Assembly: GCF_001984065.1 (NCBI RefSeq)
Contig: NZ_LYVP01000027.1
Coordinates: 1-60,739 of the forward strand
DNA from: Pseudomonas sp. KK4
GTDB lineage: Bacteria > Pseudomonadota > Gammaproteobacteria > Pseudomonadales > Pseudomonadaceae
DNA: 60,739 nt
Reading direction: 5' to 3'
Position numbers and translations under genes: made by a program. Under the pieces are notes generated by a model, which saw nothing but the letters and a program-made list of their open reading frames with translations, did not search any database and was not told where the DNA came from. Of the stretch, positions 16,182-24,061 are shown in pieces; positions within the stretch are counted from its first letter, which is position 1, and each line of letters starts with the position of its first letter.

Positions 16182-17708
16182 ATGATCGATGTTGCAGCTA
16201 AACCGGAAAAATTGATACCGGTGCCATCGCCTTTTGAAGCTGTGAACAAGCGGAATCTGATAGTTATCGAATTCTTGACTATTCTGATTTTGGTGACATT
16301 GACCTTTTGGTCTGTAGGTCCATTGATTGAAGAATGGGGCCTATTCCGCGCTTTTAATGAAAACGGTCTTGCCTACTTTCAAACTTTTGCACCATCTATT
16401 CCGATGCGACCGCTCCACTTGGTTGCATACGCGTTCCAATGGATGATTGGTTGGGGGCATCCGGTTGGAGTTGCACTTGGCACTGCATCTTTAATGATAA
16501 TTCGTTATTTCGTTGCAAGGTGGGCCGTGTCGCCCTTTATTGGGGGATATAAGCGCTGGTTGTTAGCTGTATTGGCGGCGACACTTGTGTTTTGGCCCGG
16601 CGCCTGGATGGGGCGTTACGGGTCTGCTCAATTATCCGCCATCCTGTTTTTTGTCTCGCTCGGATTCTCAATACGCTTATACGGCGAATGGTCCATCAAA
16701 TGGGTTGTTGGAAGCGCAGTAAGCGTCGCGTTGTTGCTGTCTATCTATCAGGGTTTAACTCTATGTCTGTTTGCTATTCCGGTTCTAGCGATATTCTGGA
16801 AGCACGAAAGTTCCTCAGGTGTGTTTATAAATAAAGCGAGATTTCTTAGTGTAACTCGTATATCTTTCGCTATTGGTGCTGGCTTTTTGATTTATGGTTT
16901 ATATTGGATAATTGTTTCCAGTAAGTTTGGGAATTCAGGTTATGAAGGGGCGTTGGCTTCGGATAGCGCTCGATTGCTGACGGTAGTAGGATTAACTGCA
17001 CATATTAAATCGGCCTACATAACCGCATTTGGACAAGAGACTTATCTACTACCGTTTTTACTTGCGCTGGCTTTTTTTATGTCATGGGGCGCGCTGCAAA
17101 ATTTTGAAACGTTGGGTGAAAAAATTTCGGGCGCCACACTGATTTTTCTTTTTGTGACTCTTCTACCAATCTTGTCGATGATTTACGTCAATGTATTGCA
17201 TATAAGAGATTTGGATAGAGTGCTATACCCTGTTTCTGTGGGGTTCGTTCTTGTCTGCATATCATTGCTAGCAAGGTTTCGTGAGCATGGTTCTTTTAAA
17301 AGTGATTTACTGAACTCATCGGTAGTGGTGGTAGTTGTATTGACTTCAAGTGTCGTGGTTGCTCATGGCGTCCGGCACTATGTCCAGTTACAAAGAAGTG
17401 TGATAAGTCAAATGTGGGCAGCTCTAGAAACCCACGATGCAAGCACAGTACTAGTCCGTGATTACACTGGTACCCTCGGCGATGTGTACACTTTTTTGAG
17501 TACAACTCTTGGAGATGCTAGCACTGTTCTAGGCCGAAAACTGGTCGCTGATATTTGTACGCCAGCGGCGGTAGATCGAATACATCCGGTTGCGCAGAGA
17601 TTTCCAATTACGACTACCCCGCGTTGTGAAGATTTGCCGGTAATTCCCGAAACCACACTCGTACTGACCGCGCGGTGGCTCAACGGAGTACTCGTTGTTA
17701 CACCGTGA
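16182..17708 (+). CDS. Polytopic membrane glycosyltransferase, GtrC-like
   Basis: A 508-residue protein with about ten or eleven hydrophobic segments and a C-terminal soluble part (from about residue 410) with a few cysteines. I see no named motif. The layout, and the presence of GtrA- and GtrB-like genes 3-5 kb downstream, match the serotype-converting Gtr systems in which a species-specific polytopic enzyme moves a sugar from undecaprenyl phosphate to the O-chain in the periplasm. An acidic residue pair, Glu-Glu near residue 50, falls in the first periplasmic loop where such enzymes keep catalytic acids. The ATG at 16182 has AAAGGA 8 bases upstream; a TTG at 16161 is less likely. Confidence 0.65.
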   Translation: MIDVAAKPEKLIPVPSPFEAVNKRNLIVIEFLTILILVTLTFWSVGPLIEEWGLFRAFNENGLAYFQTFAPSIPMRPLHLVAYAFQWMIGWGHPVGVALGTASLMIIRYFVARWAVSPFIGGYKRWLLAVLAATLVFWPGAWMGRYGSAQLSAILFFVSLGFSIRLYGEWSIKWVVGSAVSVALLLSIYQGLTLCLFAIPVLAIFWKHESSSGVFINKARFLSVTRISFAIGAGFLIYGLYWIIVSSKFGNSGYEGALASDSARLLTVVGLTAHIKSAYITAFGQETYLLPFLLALAFFMSWGALQNFETLGEKISGATLIFLFVTLLPILSMIYVNVLHIRDLDRVLYPVSVGFVLVCISLLARFREHGSFKSDLLNSSVVVVVVLTSSVVVAHGVRHYVQLQRSVISQMWAALETHDASTVLVRDYTGTLGDVYTFLSTTLGDASTVLGRKLVADICTPAAVDRIHPVAQRFPITTTPRCEDLPVIPETTLVLTARWLNGVLVVTP

Positions 17709-17818
17709 CTTGAGCCTGGGCGGTGGTTGGTAATAGAGATTAATTGAGGTTTAGCGGGGATTGTGCGTGAGCCTGCTGTGAACATTATTAACAGTTCATT
17801 TTTACAAAGGTGAATCAA

Positions 17819-18817
17819 TTGAATCTTATAGGAAAGAAAGTACTGGTGACGGGTGCCGATGGATTCATCGGCAGTCATCTTGTCGAAGCATTACTTGCGC
17901 ACGGATGCGATGTGCGCTCTTTCGTGTTCTACAACTCTTTTAACAGTTGGGGGTGGTTGGATTCGTTACCTCTGGACATTGTGAAAGGACTTGATGTTTT
18001 TGCAGGTGACATACGGGATCCCAATGGCGTCGAACAAGCTATGCAAGGGTGCGACGTTGTATTCCATTTAGCAGCACTTATTGCGATCCCTTTCTCCTAT
18101 CATTCACCAGACTCTTATGTCGATACGAATATCAAGGGCACGCTAAACGTTTTGCAAGCCGCGAAGAAATTGAACGTTGAACGTGTTTTAGTGACTTCTA
18201 CGTCTGAAGTGTATGGTACTGCGCGATACGCTCCCATTGATGAAAAGCACCCGTTCCAAGGACAGTCTCCGTACAGCGCAACTAAAATTGGAGCTGACCG
18301 ACTTGCGGAATCATTTTATCGCTCGTTCCAGACACCTGTTACGACTGTGCGTCCTTTCAACACCTACGGACCGCGGCAGTCTGCTCGTGCAGTGATCCCT
18401 ACGATTATTACTCAGCTTCTCCTAGGTACGACAGAATTAAAGTTAGGCAGTTTGGCGCCAACTCGTGACTTTAACTATGTCAAAGATACAGTACAAGGTT
18501 TTATCGCCTTAGCTACTTGCGATGAGGCTGTTGGACAAGAAGTAAACATTGCGACTAATTCTGAAGTTTCCGTTGGTGATATAGCACAAGTTTTGATTGA
18601 CGAACTTAATCCTAGTGCCAAAATTGTCACTGAGGATGATCGCCTGCGTCCGGATGCATCTGAAGTTTTTAGATTGATTGGTGATAATACTCTTATTAAG
18701 TCTCTGACTGATTGGACACCTAAATACGACTTGCGTCTTGGATTGCAAGATACCGTTCAGTGGTTTAAGAACCCCGAAAACCTGGCTCGCTACAAAGCTT
18801 GGCTTTACAATATTTGA
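17819..18817 (+). CDS. NAD-dependent sugar 4,6-dehydratase, LegB-like extended SDR
   Basis: A 332-residue extended SDR with TGADGFIGSHL at the N terminus and the catalytic pair Tyr152-x3-Lys156 in PYSATKIGAD. The stretches FVFYNSFNSWGWLD and LAALIAIPFSYHSPDSYVDTN are hallmarks I recall from the LegB group, which makes 4-keto-6-deoxy sugars from nucleotide-GlcNAc (GDP-linked in Campylobacter). I chose TTG at 17819 because AAAGG ends 8 bases upstream; a GTG at 17810 would leave no ribosome site. Next to a nucleotidyltransferase and a reductase it probably provides the keto-intermediate of a dedicated deoxy-sugar pathway. Confidence 0.82.
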   Translation: MNLIGKKVLVTGADGFIGSHLVEALLAHGCDVRSFVFYNSFNSWGWLDSLPLDIVKGLDVFAGDIRDPNGVEQAMQGCDVVFHLAALIAIPFSYHSPDSYVDTNIKGTLNVLQAAKKLNVERVLVTSTSEVYGTARYAPIDEKHPFQGQSPYSATKIGADRLAESFYRSFQTPVTTVRPFNTYGPRQSARAVIPTIITQLLLGTTELKLGSLAPTRDFNYVKDTVQGFIALATCDEAVGQEVNIATNSEVSVGDIAQVLIDELNPSAKIVTEDDRLRPDASEVFRLIGDNTLIKSLTDWTPKYDLRLGLQDTVQWFKNPENLARYKAWLYNI

Positions 18818-18824
18818 GGTGGAT

Positions 18825-19532
18825 ATGAGAGCGATAATTCTAGCAGGCGGTAAAGGAACACGGCTTCGTCCCTATACTACTTTGATTCCGAAGCCACTCG
18901 TTCCATTGGGTGGAAAATATTCGATTCTAGAAATAATTATTTTGCAACTCCGCAAAGGTGGATTTACGCACATTACCTTAGCAGTTAATCATCTTTCACA
19001 TCTGATTATGGCCTATTTTGGGGACGGGTCTAGATTTGGACTGAAGATAGATTACTCTATAGAGGAAACAGAATTAAGTACAATAGGGCCACTTACCTTA
19101 ATTCCTGATCTACCAGATAATTTTCTAGTAATGAATGGCGATATCCTATCAGATTTGGACTATCGTAAGTTTTTTGACGTTCACGTACAGACTGAGAGCA
19201 AGGTTTCAGTTTCTGCATATCGCCGCAATGTGAAAGTTGATTTCGGGGTGCTCCAATATGATGAGAATGGCAGTCTGACGGCATTTGTTGAGAAGCCTGT
19301 ATATGATTTTGATGTAAGCATGGGTATCTACTGCATTCATAAATCGGTGATTGATTCTCTAGTCAAGGGGCAGTCGTACGGTTTCGACCATCTTATGATT
19401 GATGGACTGGCGGCAAATAAGCCAGCAACTATTCGCCCTTTCTCAGGTTATTGGCTTGATATCGGCCGGCCTGATGACTATCAATACGCTGATGAAAATT
19501 TCGAAGAGCTATCAGTTAAACTGGGGCTTTGA
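18825..19532 (+). CDS. Sugar-1-phosphate nucleotidyltransferase
   Basis: A 235-residue nucleotidyltransferase with the GGKGTRLRPYT signature at 8-18, IPKPLVPLGG next to it, the metal-site NGDILSD in the middle and FVEKP near residue 150. It would activate a sugar-1-phosphate as an NDP-sugar for the dehydratase just upstream. PtmE, which acts before LegB in Campylobacter, is a guanylyltransferase, but this protein lacks PtmE's CBS domains, so the nucleotide is open. The ATG at 18825 follows GAGGTGG at ideal spacing; an upstream in-frame extension into the dehydratase gene is not real coding for this family. Confidence 0.86.
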   Translation: MRAIILAGGKGTRLRPYTTLIPKPLVPLGGKYSILEIIILQLRKGGFTHITLAVNHLSHLIMAYFGDGSRFGLKIDYSIEETELSTIGPLTLIPDLPDNFLVMNGDILSDLDYRKFFDVHVQTESKVSVSAYRRNVKVDFGVLQYDENGSLTAFVEKPVYDFDVSMGIYCIHKSVIDSLVKGQSYGFDHLMIDGLAANKPATIRPFSGYWLDIGRPDDYQYADENFEELSVKLGL

Positions 19533-19536
19533 CCGG

Positions 19537-20388
19537 ATGACGACCGTACTATTAACAGGTGGTGGTGGTGCACTCGGAAAGCAGGTTGCGGAGCGTTTTC
19601 GTTCTTGCGGTTATAGTGTTGTTTGTGGGTCGCGGCGTACTGCTAAATCCGATTATGAATGCATTTTAGACGTTACTGATGCGGATAGCGTGGTTGATGC
19701 CTTGTTGTCAGTAAAGCCTACGTTGATTGTTCATCTGGCTGCCACTTTTGTTAATAATTACGATCTCGCATACTCCACAAATGTTCTCGGTGCAAAAAAT
19801 ATACTTACGGCAGTACAGAAGTCGGGGCAGCCAGTACGCGTAGTTCTGGCTGGCTCGGCTGCCGAGTACGGATTGGTTGCTCCAGAAGAGAATCCAATTT
19901 CAGAGGATCGAATCCTTCGTCCAGTATCGATCTATGGGATGACAAAATCTTGGCAAAACAGTTATGGACTAATGTGTTCTTATCAAGGTATGGACGTCGT
20001 TGTTGCCAGGATTTTTAACCTTGATGGTGAAGGTGTATCCAGTAGTCTTTTTGTAGGTCGAATCAACGAACAAATTAAAGAAGTTCTAGCTGGTTTGAGA
20101 AAACGTATTGAAGTCGGCTCGCTTTCTGCTATTCGAGATTACATTTCAATGAAGGATGCTGCATTGCAGCTCGTAGCTATAAGCCAACGGGGCCAATCTG
20201 GTCAGATTTACCATGTGGCAAGTGGGCTCCCAATTTCAATGCGCGATTTTTTGAAGAAGCGGCTTAGTCGAGCTGGGTTAGATTTCAGTATTGTGGATGA
20301 AGCCCCTGCGCTCAGCTTTCGTAGTGGCTATGATGTCCCAGTTATCTACGCAAATATCAGCCGAACCATTGCGCTCCTGGATGAGTAA
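19537..20388 (+). CDS. SDR-family nucleotide-sugar reductase/epimerase
   Basis: A 283-residue extended SDR. The dinucleotide loop TGGGGALG is at 7-14 and the catalytic Tyr133-x3-Lys137 in YGMTK. It resembles 4-keto reductases such as Rmd, and would reduce the 4-keto-6-deoxy product of the LegB-like dehydratase to a 6-deoxy (possibly 2-acetamido) sugar. Four bases separate it from the nucleotidyltransferase and three from gtrB, so these are one transcription unit. The ATG at 19537 is preceded by a poor site (CCGG), suggesting translational coupling to the gene before. Product stereochemistry cannot be inferred. Confidence 0.75.
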   Translation: MTTVLLTGGGGALGKQVAERFRSCGYSVVCGSRRTAKSDYECILDVTDADSVVDALLSVKPTLIVHLAATFVNNYDLAYSTNVLGAKNILTAVQKSGQPVRVVLAGSAAEYGLVAPEENPISEDRILRPVSIYGMTKSWQNSYGLMCSYQGMDVVVARIFNLDGEGVSSSLFVGRINEQIKEVLAGLRKRIEVGSLSAIRDYISMKDAALQLVAISQRGQSGQIYHVASGLPISMRDFLKKRLSRAGLDFSIVDEAPALSFRSGYDVPVIYANISRTIALLDE

Positions 20389-20391
20389 AAA

Positions 20392-21339
20392 ATGACTGTA
20401 ACAAAACTTACTATTGTTGCTCCAGTCTTCAATGAAGAGGCTGTTATAGCTCAATTTCACGCTAGAGTGTCCGACACGTTATCTGTGTTGGAAAGTGTAG
20501 ATTCTCAGATTATTTATGTTGTTGATAAATGCACTGACAATACGCTAAACGTACTTCGCGGTATCGCCGAAGGTGACCAGCGCGTAAAAGTTTTGGCGAT
20601 GTCCTCTCGTTTCGGGCATCAAATGTCTTTGCTTGCCGGAATAGAGCAATCGCTGGATGCGGACGCTATCATAATGATGGATAGCGATTTGCAGCATCCA
20701 CCGGAGTTAATTCCCGTTTTACTGAAAAATTTTCATGAGGGCGCAGATGTTGTTTATACCGTGCGCACGGATACTGAAAATGTTAATCCTATACGAAAGG
20801 CGATGGGAAACTTGTTTTACAAGTTTCTAAATCGACTCTCTGATGTTGCGATAAATCCTAACGCTGCTGACTTTCGACTTATTTCCAAGCGCGTAGCAAA
20901 GATACTTGCGGAGGGTTTTGCAGAACGCAATATGTTTCTTAGAGGCTTGTTTTCATGGATTGGCTTCAAGCAGGTCGGCGTTGAGTATATAGCTGAAAAA
21001 CGTGCGGCAGGCGTTTCTAAATATTCTTTGTCACGTATGGTTCAATTGGCAATTTCAGGAATTCTTTCCTTTAGTACAAAACCTTTGCAGATCGGGATAT
21101 TTATTGGAGTATCTTTTTCAGTAGTGGCGTGTTTACTGATGATTCTTACTCTTTTTACTTTCTTGTTTGATCGTTCGTTGCCTAGCGGCTGGACGACAAT
21201 TGTAATGCTTCTCTTGCTTTTTAATGGCATCCAACTTTTTGTAATTGGGGTCTTAGGTGTGTATTTGGGGGGGATTTATGAAGAGGTGAAGTCCCGTCCA
21301 AGGTATATCCTTGAAGAAGAGATTTCACATCGTAAGTAA
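20392..21339 (+). CDS. gtrB: GtrB-like undecaprenyl-phosphate glycosyltransferase
   Basis: A 315-residue GT2 enzyme of the DPM1/GtrB family. The catalytic domain starts with TIVAPVFNEE, has the metal-binding Asp97-Ser-Asp99 in MDSDLQHPPEL, and ends with two transmembrane helices (about residues 230-300). It should transfer the sugar made by the three upstream genes from its nucleotide to undecaprenyl phosphate on the cytoplasmic face. The motif SRFGHQMSLLAGI and RAAGVSKYSLSRM match the family. Three bases separate it from the reductase gene. Confidence 0.9.
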   Translation: MTVTKLTIVAPVFNEEAVIAQFHARVSDTLSVLESVDSQIIYVVDKCTDNTLNVLRGIAEGDQRVKVLAMSSRFGHQMSLLAGIEQSLDADAIIMMDSDLQHPPELIPVLLKNFHEGADVVYTVRTDTENVNPIRKAMGNLFYKFLNRLSDVAINPNAADFRLISKRVAKILAEGFAERNMFLRGLFSWIGFKQVGVEYIAEKRAAGVSKYSLSRMVQLAISGILSFSTKPLQIGIFIGVSFSVVACLLMILTLFTFLFDRSLPSGWTTIVMLLLLFNGIQLFVIGVLGVYLGGIYEEVKSRPRYILEEEISHRK

Positions 21340-21471
21340 ATTCTCGCGGTTTTGAGTATAGAGCTGAGTCGAGAGATAAGGCTCTTTTCTCGTTTTGCGT
21401 TAATTTGCTGGTGAGAATTTTGTTGTCGATGTTCAAATGGTTTTGGCGATATTGTATGGTGTGTATAACAA

Positions 21472-21846
21472 ATGAAGCAGCTAATAAAATTTGTGATAGT
21501 TGGTGTGTTAAATACGATATTGGGTTATTCAGTAATTTTTGGTTGTATGTACATATTGGGTATGGATCCAGTAATTAGTAATGTGGTTGGCTATTTGATT
21601 GGTCTTATGCTGTCGTACACTTTGAATCGCAAAGTTACTTTTCAGAGCACCTCAAAGTCCAAATCAGAAGTAGTTCGATTTTTAATTGTTTTTTTGATTG
21701 CCTATTTTGCTAATTTGGCAGTTCTTATGATTTTGATTAATGTTGGTGTTTTTCATGAGGTCGTTAATCAGATCGTCGCTGGCGCAGTTTATGTGGTTTT
21801 CTCGTTTTTCTTGAATAAGTATTATGTTTTTTATCGGTCTTCATAA
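21472..21846 (+). CDS. gtrA: GtrA-like flippase
   Basis: A 124-residue membrane protein with four transmembrane helices and the GtrA family marks FVIVGVLNTILGYSVIF near the N terminus and LNRKVTF after helix 2. GtrA proteins are thought to flip undecaprenyl-phosphate-linked sugars to the periplasmic side for a GtrC enzyme. It lies 132 bases after gtrB with a weak ribosome site. Its TAA overlaps the ATG of a 35-codon ORF (TAATG). Confidence 0.9.
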   Translation: MKQLIKFVIVGVLNTILGYSVIFGCMYILGMDPVISNVVGYLIGLMLSYTLNRKVTFQSTSKSKSEVVRFLIVFLIAYFANLAVLMILINVGVFHEVVNQIVAGAVYVVFSFFLNKYYVFYRSS

Positions 21847-21953
21847 TGACGGCGAATTCCTTTGGCGATTGGTGGGCTTCTATATTGTGTCTCCATATAG
21901 CTTTTTGGTTTGCGACATTTTTCGTAATAAATAATTCTAGATCTGTGTTTTAA
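21846..21953 (+). CDS. 35-residue membrane ORF overlapping gtrA
   Basis: An ATG at 21846 shares its A with the gtrA stop (TAATG) and opens a 35-codon frame ending in TAA at 21951-21953. The peptide starts MTANSFGDWWAS and contains one hydrophobic segment (about residues 11-28, rich in Phe, Leu, Ile and Trp). It could be a small single-pass protein coupled to gtrA, or the surviving N terminus of a longer polytopic transferase truncated by deletion. No homology is recognised. Confidence 0.35.
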   Translation: MTANSFGDWWASILCLHIAFWFATFFVINNSRSVF

Positions 21954-21965
21954 GGGCAGTTTTAG

Positions 21966-22931
21966 ATGTCAAAGAAGATATTGGTTACCGGAGCGACAGG
22001 GTTTCTTGGGCACGCGCTGTTACAGCGAATTTGTGCTATGCCGGATTCTAAAGTTGTAGCACCGATTAGAAATATTAAATGTAATTTCCCAGGATCGGTG
22101 GAGACGTTACACATAGGTAATATTGATCATGCTACCGATTGGAGTACGGCTCTCGATGGTGTTGATACAGTTGTCCATGCAGCGGCGCGTGTGCATGTAA
22201 TGCACGAAAACGCGGAATCGATTGAAAAATTCAGAGCAGTTAACGTCAAAGGAACTCTGCGGCTTGCTAACCAAGCCGTTGAGGCCGGAGTGAAAAGGTT
22301 CATATTTATTAGCTCCATAAAAGTAAACGGCGAATGTACTCCGCCGGGCAAACCCTTCCACGCCGACGATAATCCGTTACCGTTGGATGCTTATGGAGTG
22401 TCTAAATATGAGGCAGAACAACAATTACTCAGTATGGCTGATCAAGGACTTATTGAGGTTGTGATTATTCGTCCGGTGCTTATTTATGGCCCTGGCGTAG
22501 GTGCGAATTTCCAGCAAATGATGCGATGGCTTTCAACGGGGATTCCACTGCCATTTGGTGGTGTGGATAATAAACGAAGTCTTGTATCTTTGGATAACGT
22601 CGTCGATTTAGTTGTTACCTGTATCGATCATCCTCGCGCGGCGAATCAAATATTTTTGGTAAGCGATGGCGAGGATGTTTCAACAACTCAATTGATGAAC
22701 TGTCTTGTCACCTATCTGGGGGCGAATACTTGGCTTTTCCCTATTTCAACCAAAATCCTAATTTTATTTGCACAGTTGACTGGCCGCAGATCTGTTGCGC
22801 AGCGTCTCTTTAGCTCGTTACAGGTCGACATCAAAAAAAATGAGGAGTTGCTCGGCTGGCGGCCGCCTGTGCGGTTGGCTGATGGACTAAAGTCAACTGC
22901 AACGTTTTTTCTGAGGTCTCGTAAGCAATGA
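21966..22931 (+). CDS. wbpV: UDP-4-keto-sugar reductase WbpV-like (UDP-QuiNAc/FucNAc synthesis)
   Basis: A 321-residue extended SDR with TGATGFLGHAL at the N terminus and Tyr143-x3-Lys147 in YGVSKYEAE. It closely resembles WbpV/Fnl-type 4-reductases, which reduce UDP-4-keto-6-deoxy-GlcNAc (the WbpM product) to UDP-QuiNAc or a related sugar. AAGGG precedes the ATG. It overlaps wbpL by 4 bases, and wbpM follows, the standard wbpV-wbpL-wbpM order that ends Pseudomonas O-antigen loci. Confidence 0.88.
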   Translation: MSKKILVTGATGFLGHALLQRICAMPDSKVVAPIRNIKCNFPGSVETLHIGNIDHATDWSTALDGVDTVVHAAARVHVMHENAESIEKFRAVNVKGTLRLANQAVEAGVKRFIFISSIKVNGECTPPGKPFHADDNPLPLDAYGVSKYEAEQQLLSMADQGLIEVVIIRPVLIYGPGVGANFQQMMRWLSTGIPLPFGGVDNKRSLVSLDNVVDLVVTCIDHPRAANQIFLVSDGEDVSTTQLMNCLVTYLGANTWLFPISTKILILFAQLTGRRSVAQRLFSSLQVDIKKNEELLGWRPPVRLADGLKSTATFFLRSRKQ

Positions 22932-23956
22932 GTTTCGTGTGGTTCATTCCGGCAGCCTTTTGCATTTCCTATTTGCTGACTGCGGCATTGCGACGGTATG
23001 CCATATCACGAAGCATGATCGATGTGCCCAACGCACGTAGCTCTCATACGGTTGCGACACCGCGTGGAGGCGGTGTCGCAATTGTCACGTCATTCTTTAT
23101 ATCGTTGATTTTTCTTTACGCCGCTGGTCTTACGGGCACTGCTTTTTTTGTCGCCAATGCGGGCGCTGGATTCGCGATTGCTTTGATCGGTTTCATGGAT
23201 GACCACGGTCATATTGACGCACGTTGGCGTTTGTTGGGGCATTTCGTGGCGGCGACGTGGTTGCTGAGCTTGACCGGGGGGCTTCCCCCCATAGTGGTTT
23301 TTAGCATTTCTATCAACTTAGGTTGGTTGGGTCATGGCATTGCAACTCTTTATCTGGTGTGGTTGCTCAATCTCTACAACTTTATGGACGGTATTGATGG
23401 CATCGCCAGTGTTGAGGCTATTTCAACCTGCCTAGGGGCCAGTCTGCTGTATTGGTTTTCCGGTCTAGACAGTTTGATCTGGGGGCCACTCCTGCTGGCC
23501 TCTTCCGTGGCCGGTTTCCTTTGCTGGAATTTCCCTCCGGCACGGATATTCATGGGCGACGCCGGAAGTGGCTTCCTTGGTATCGTTTTGGGCGGGCTAT
23601 CCCTACAGGCCGCCGCGGTGAACCCATCTCTGCTTTGGGCATGGTTGATTTTGCTTGGTGTGTTCATCGTCGATGCAACATTCACGCTCTTTCGTCGCTT
23701 GCTTCGCGGAGACAGAATCTATGAAGCACATCGCAGCCATGCGTACCAGTTCGCATCACGCCGTTTCGGCAAGCATTTGCCTGTAACGCTTGCGGTGTGC
23801 TTGATCAATTTTCTTTGGCTATTGCCGATAGCGGTTTGCGTTACACGTTTTGGTCTGGACGGCGTCTTGGGACTGATTATGGCGTACGGACCTCTGATCG
23901 CGTTGGCGATCAAGTTCCACGCCGGGGAGCTGGAAGTGCCGGTCGCCAAGAACTAA
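22928..23956 (+). CDS. wbpL: Undecaprenyl-phosphate glycosyl-1-phosphate transferase WbpL
   Basis: A 342-residue integral membrane enzyme of the MraY/WecA superfamily with about eleven membrane segments. It starts O-chain synthesis by moving QuiNAc/FucNAc/GlcNAc-1-phosphate from UDP to undecaprenyl phosphate. Visible marks are RSSHTVATPRGGGVAI near the N terminus, the NFMDGIDG active-site loop, and MGDAGSGFLG with a catalytic aspartate, followed by HRSHAYQ. Both ABC- and Wzy-dependent chains of Pseudomonas use this initiator. Codon use returns toward GC-rich from this gene onward. Confidence 0.94.
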   Translation: MSFVWFIPAAFCISYLLTAALRRYAISRSMIDVPNARSSHTVATPRGGGVAIVTSFFISLIFLYAAGLTGTAFFVANAGAGFAIALIGFMDDHGHIDARWRLLGHFVAATWLLSLTGGLPPIVVFSISINLGWLGHGIATLYLVWLLNLYNFMDGIDGIASVEAISTCLGASLLYWFSGLDSLIWGPLLLASSVAGFLCWNFPPARIFMGDAGSGFLGIVLGGLSLQAAAVNPSLLWAWLILLGVFIVDATFTLFRRLLRGDRIYEAHRSHAYQFASRRFGKHLPVTLAVCLINFLWLLPIAVCVTRFGLDGVLGLIMAYGPLIALAIKFHAGELEVPVAKN

Positions 23957-24061
23957 GCAGTCACCAGTATGTCATTTAGGTTTAGAGTGACGTGAGTGCC
24001 CTAGAGCTTTCATTTCGGCGAGAGGGCGCTGGACGGAGCGATTAAGGTGTTTGAGGACTTT

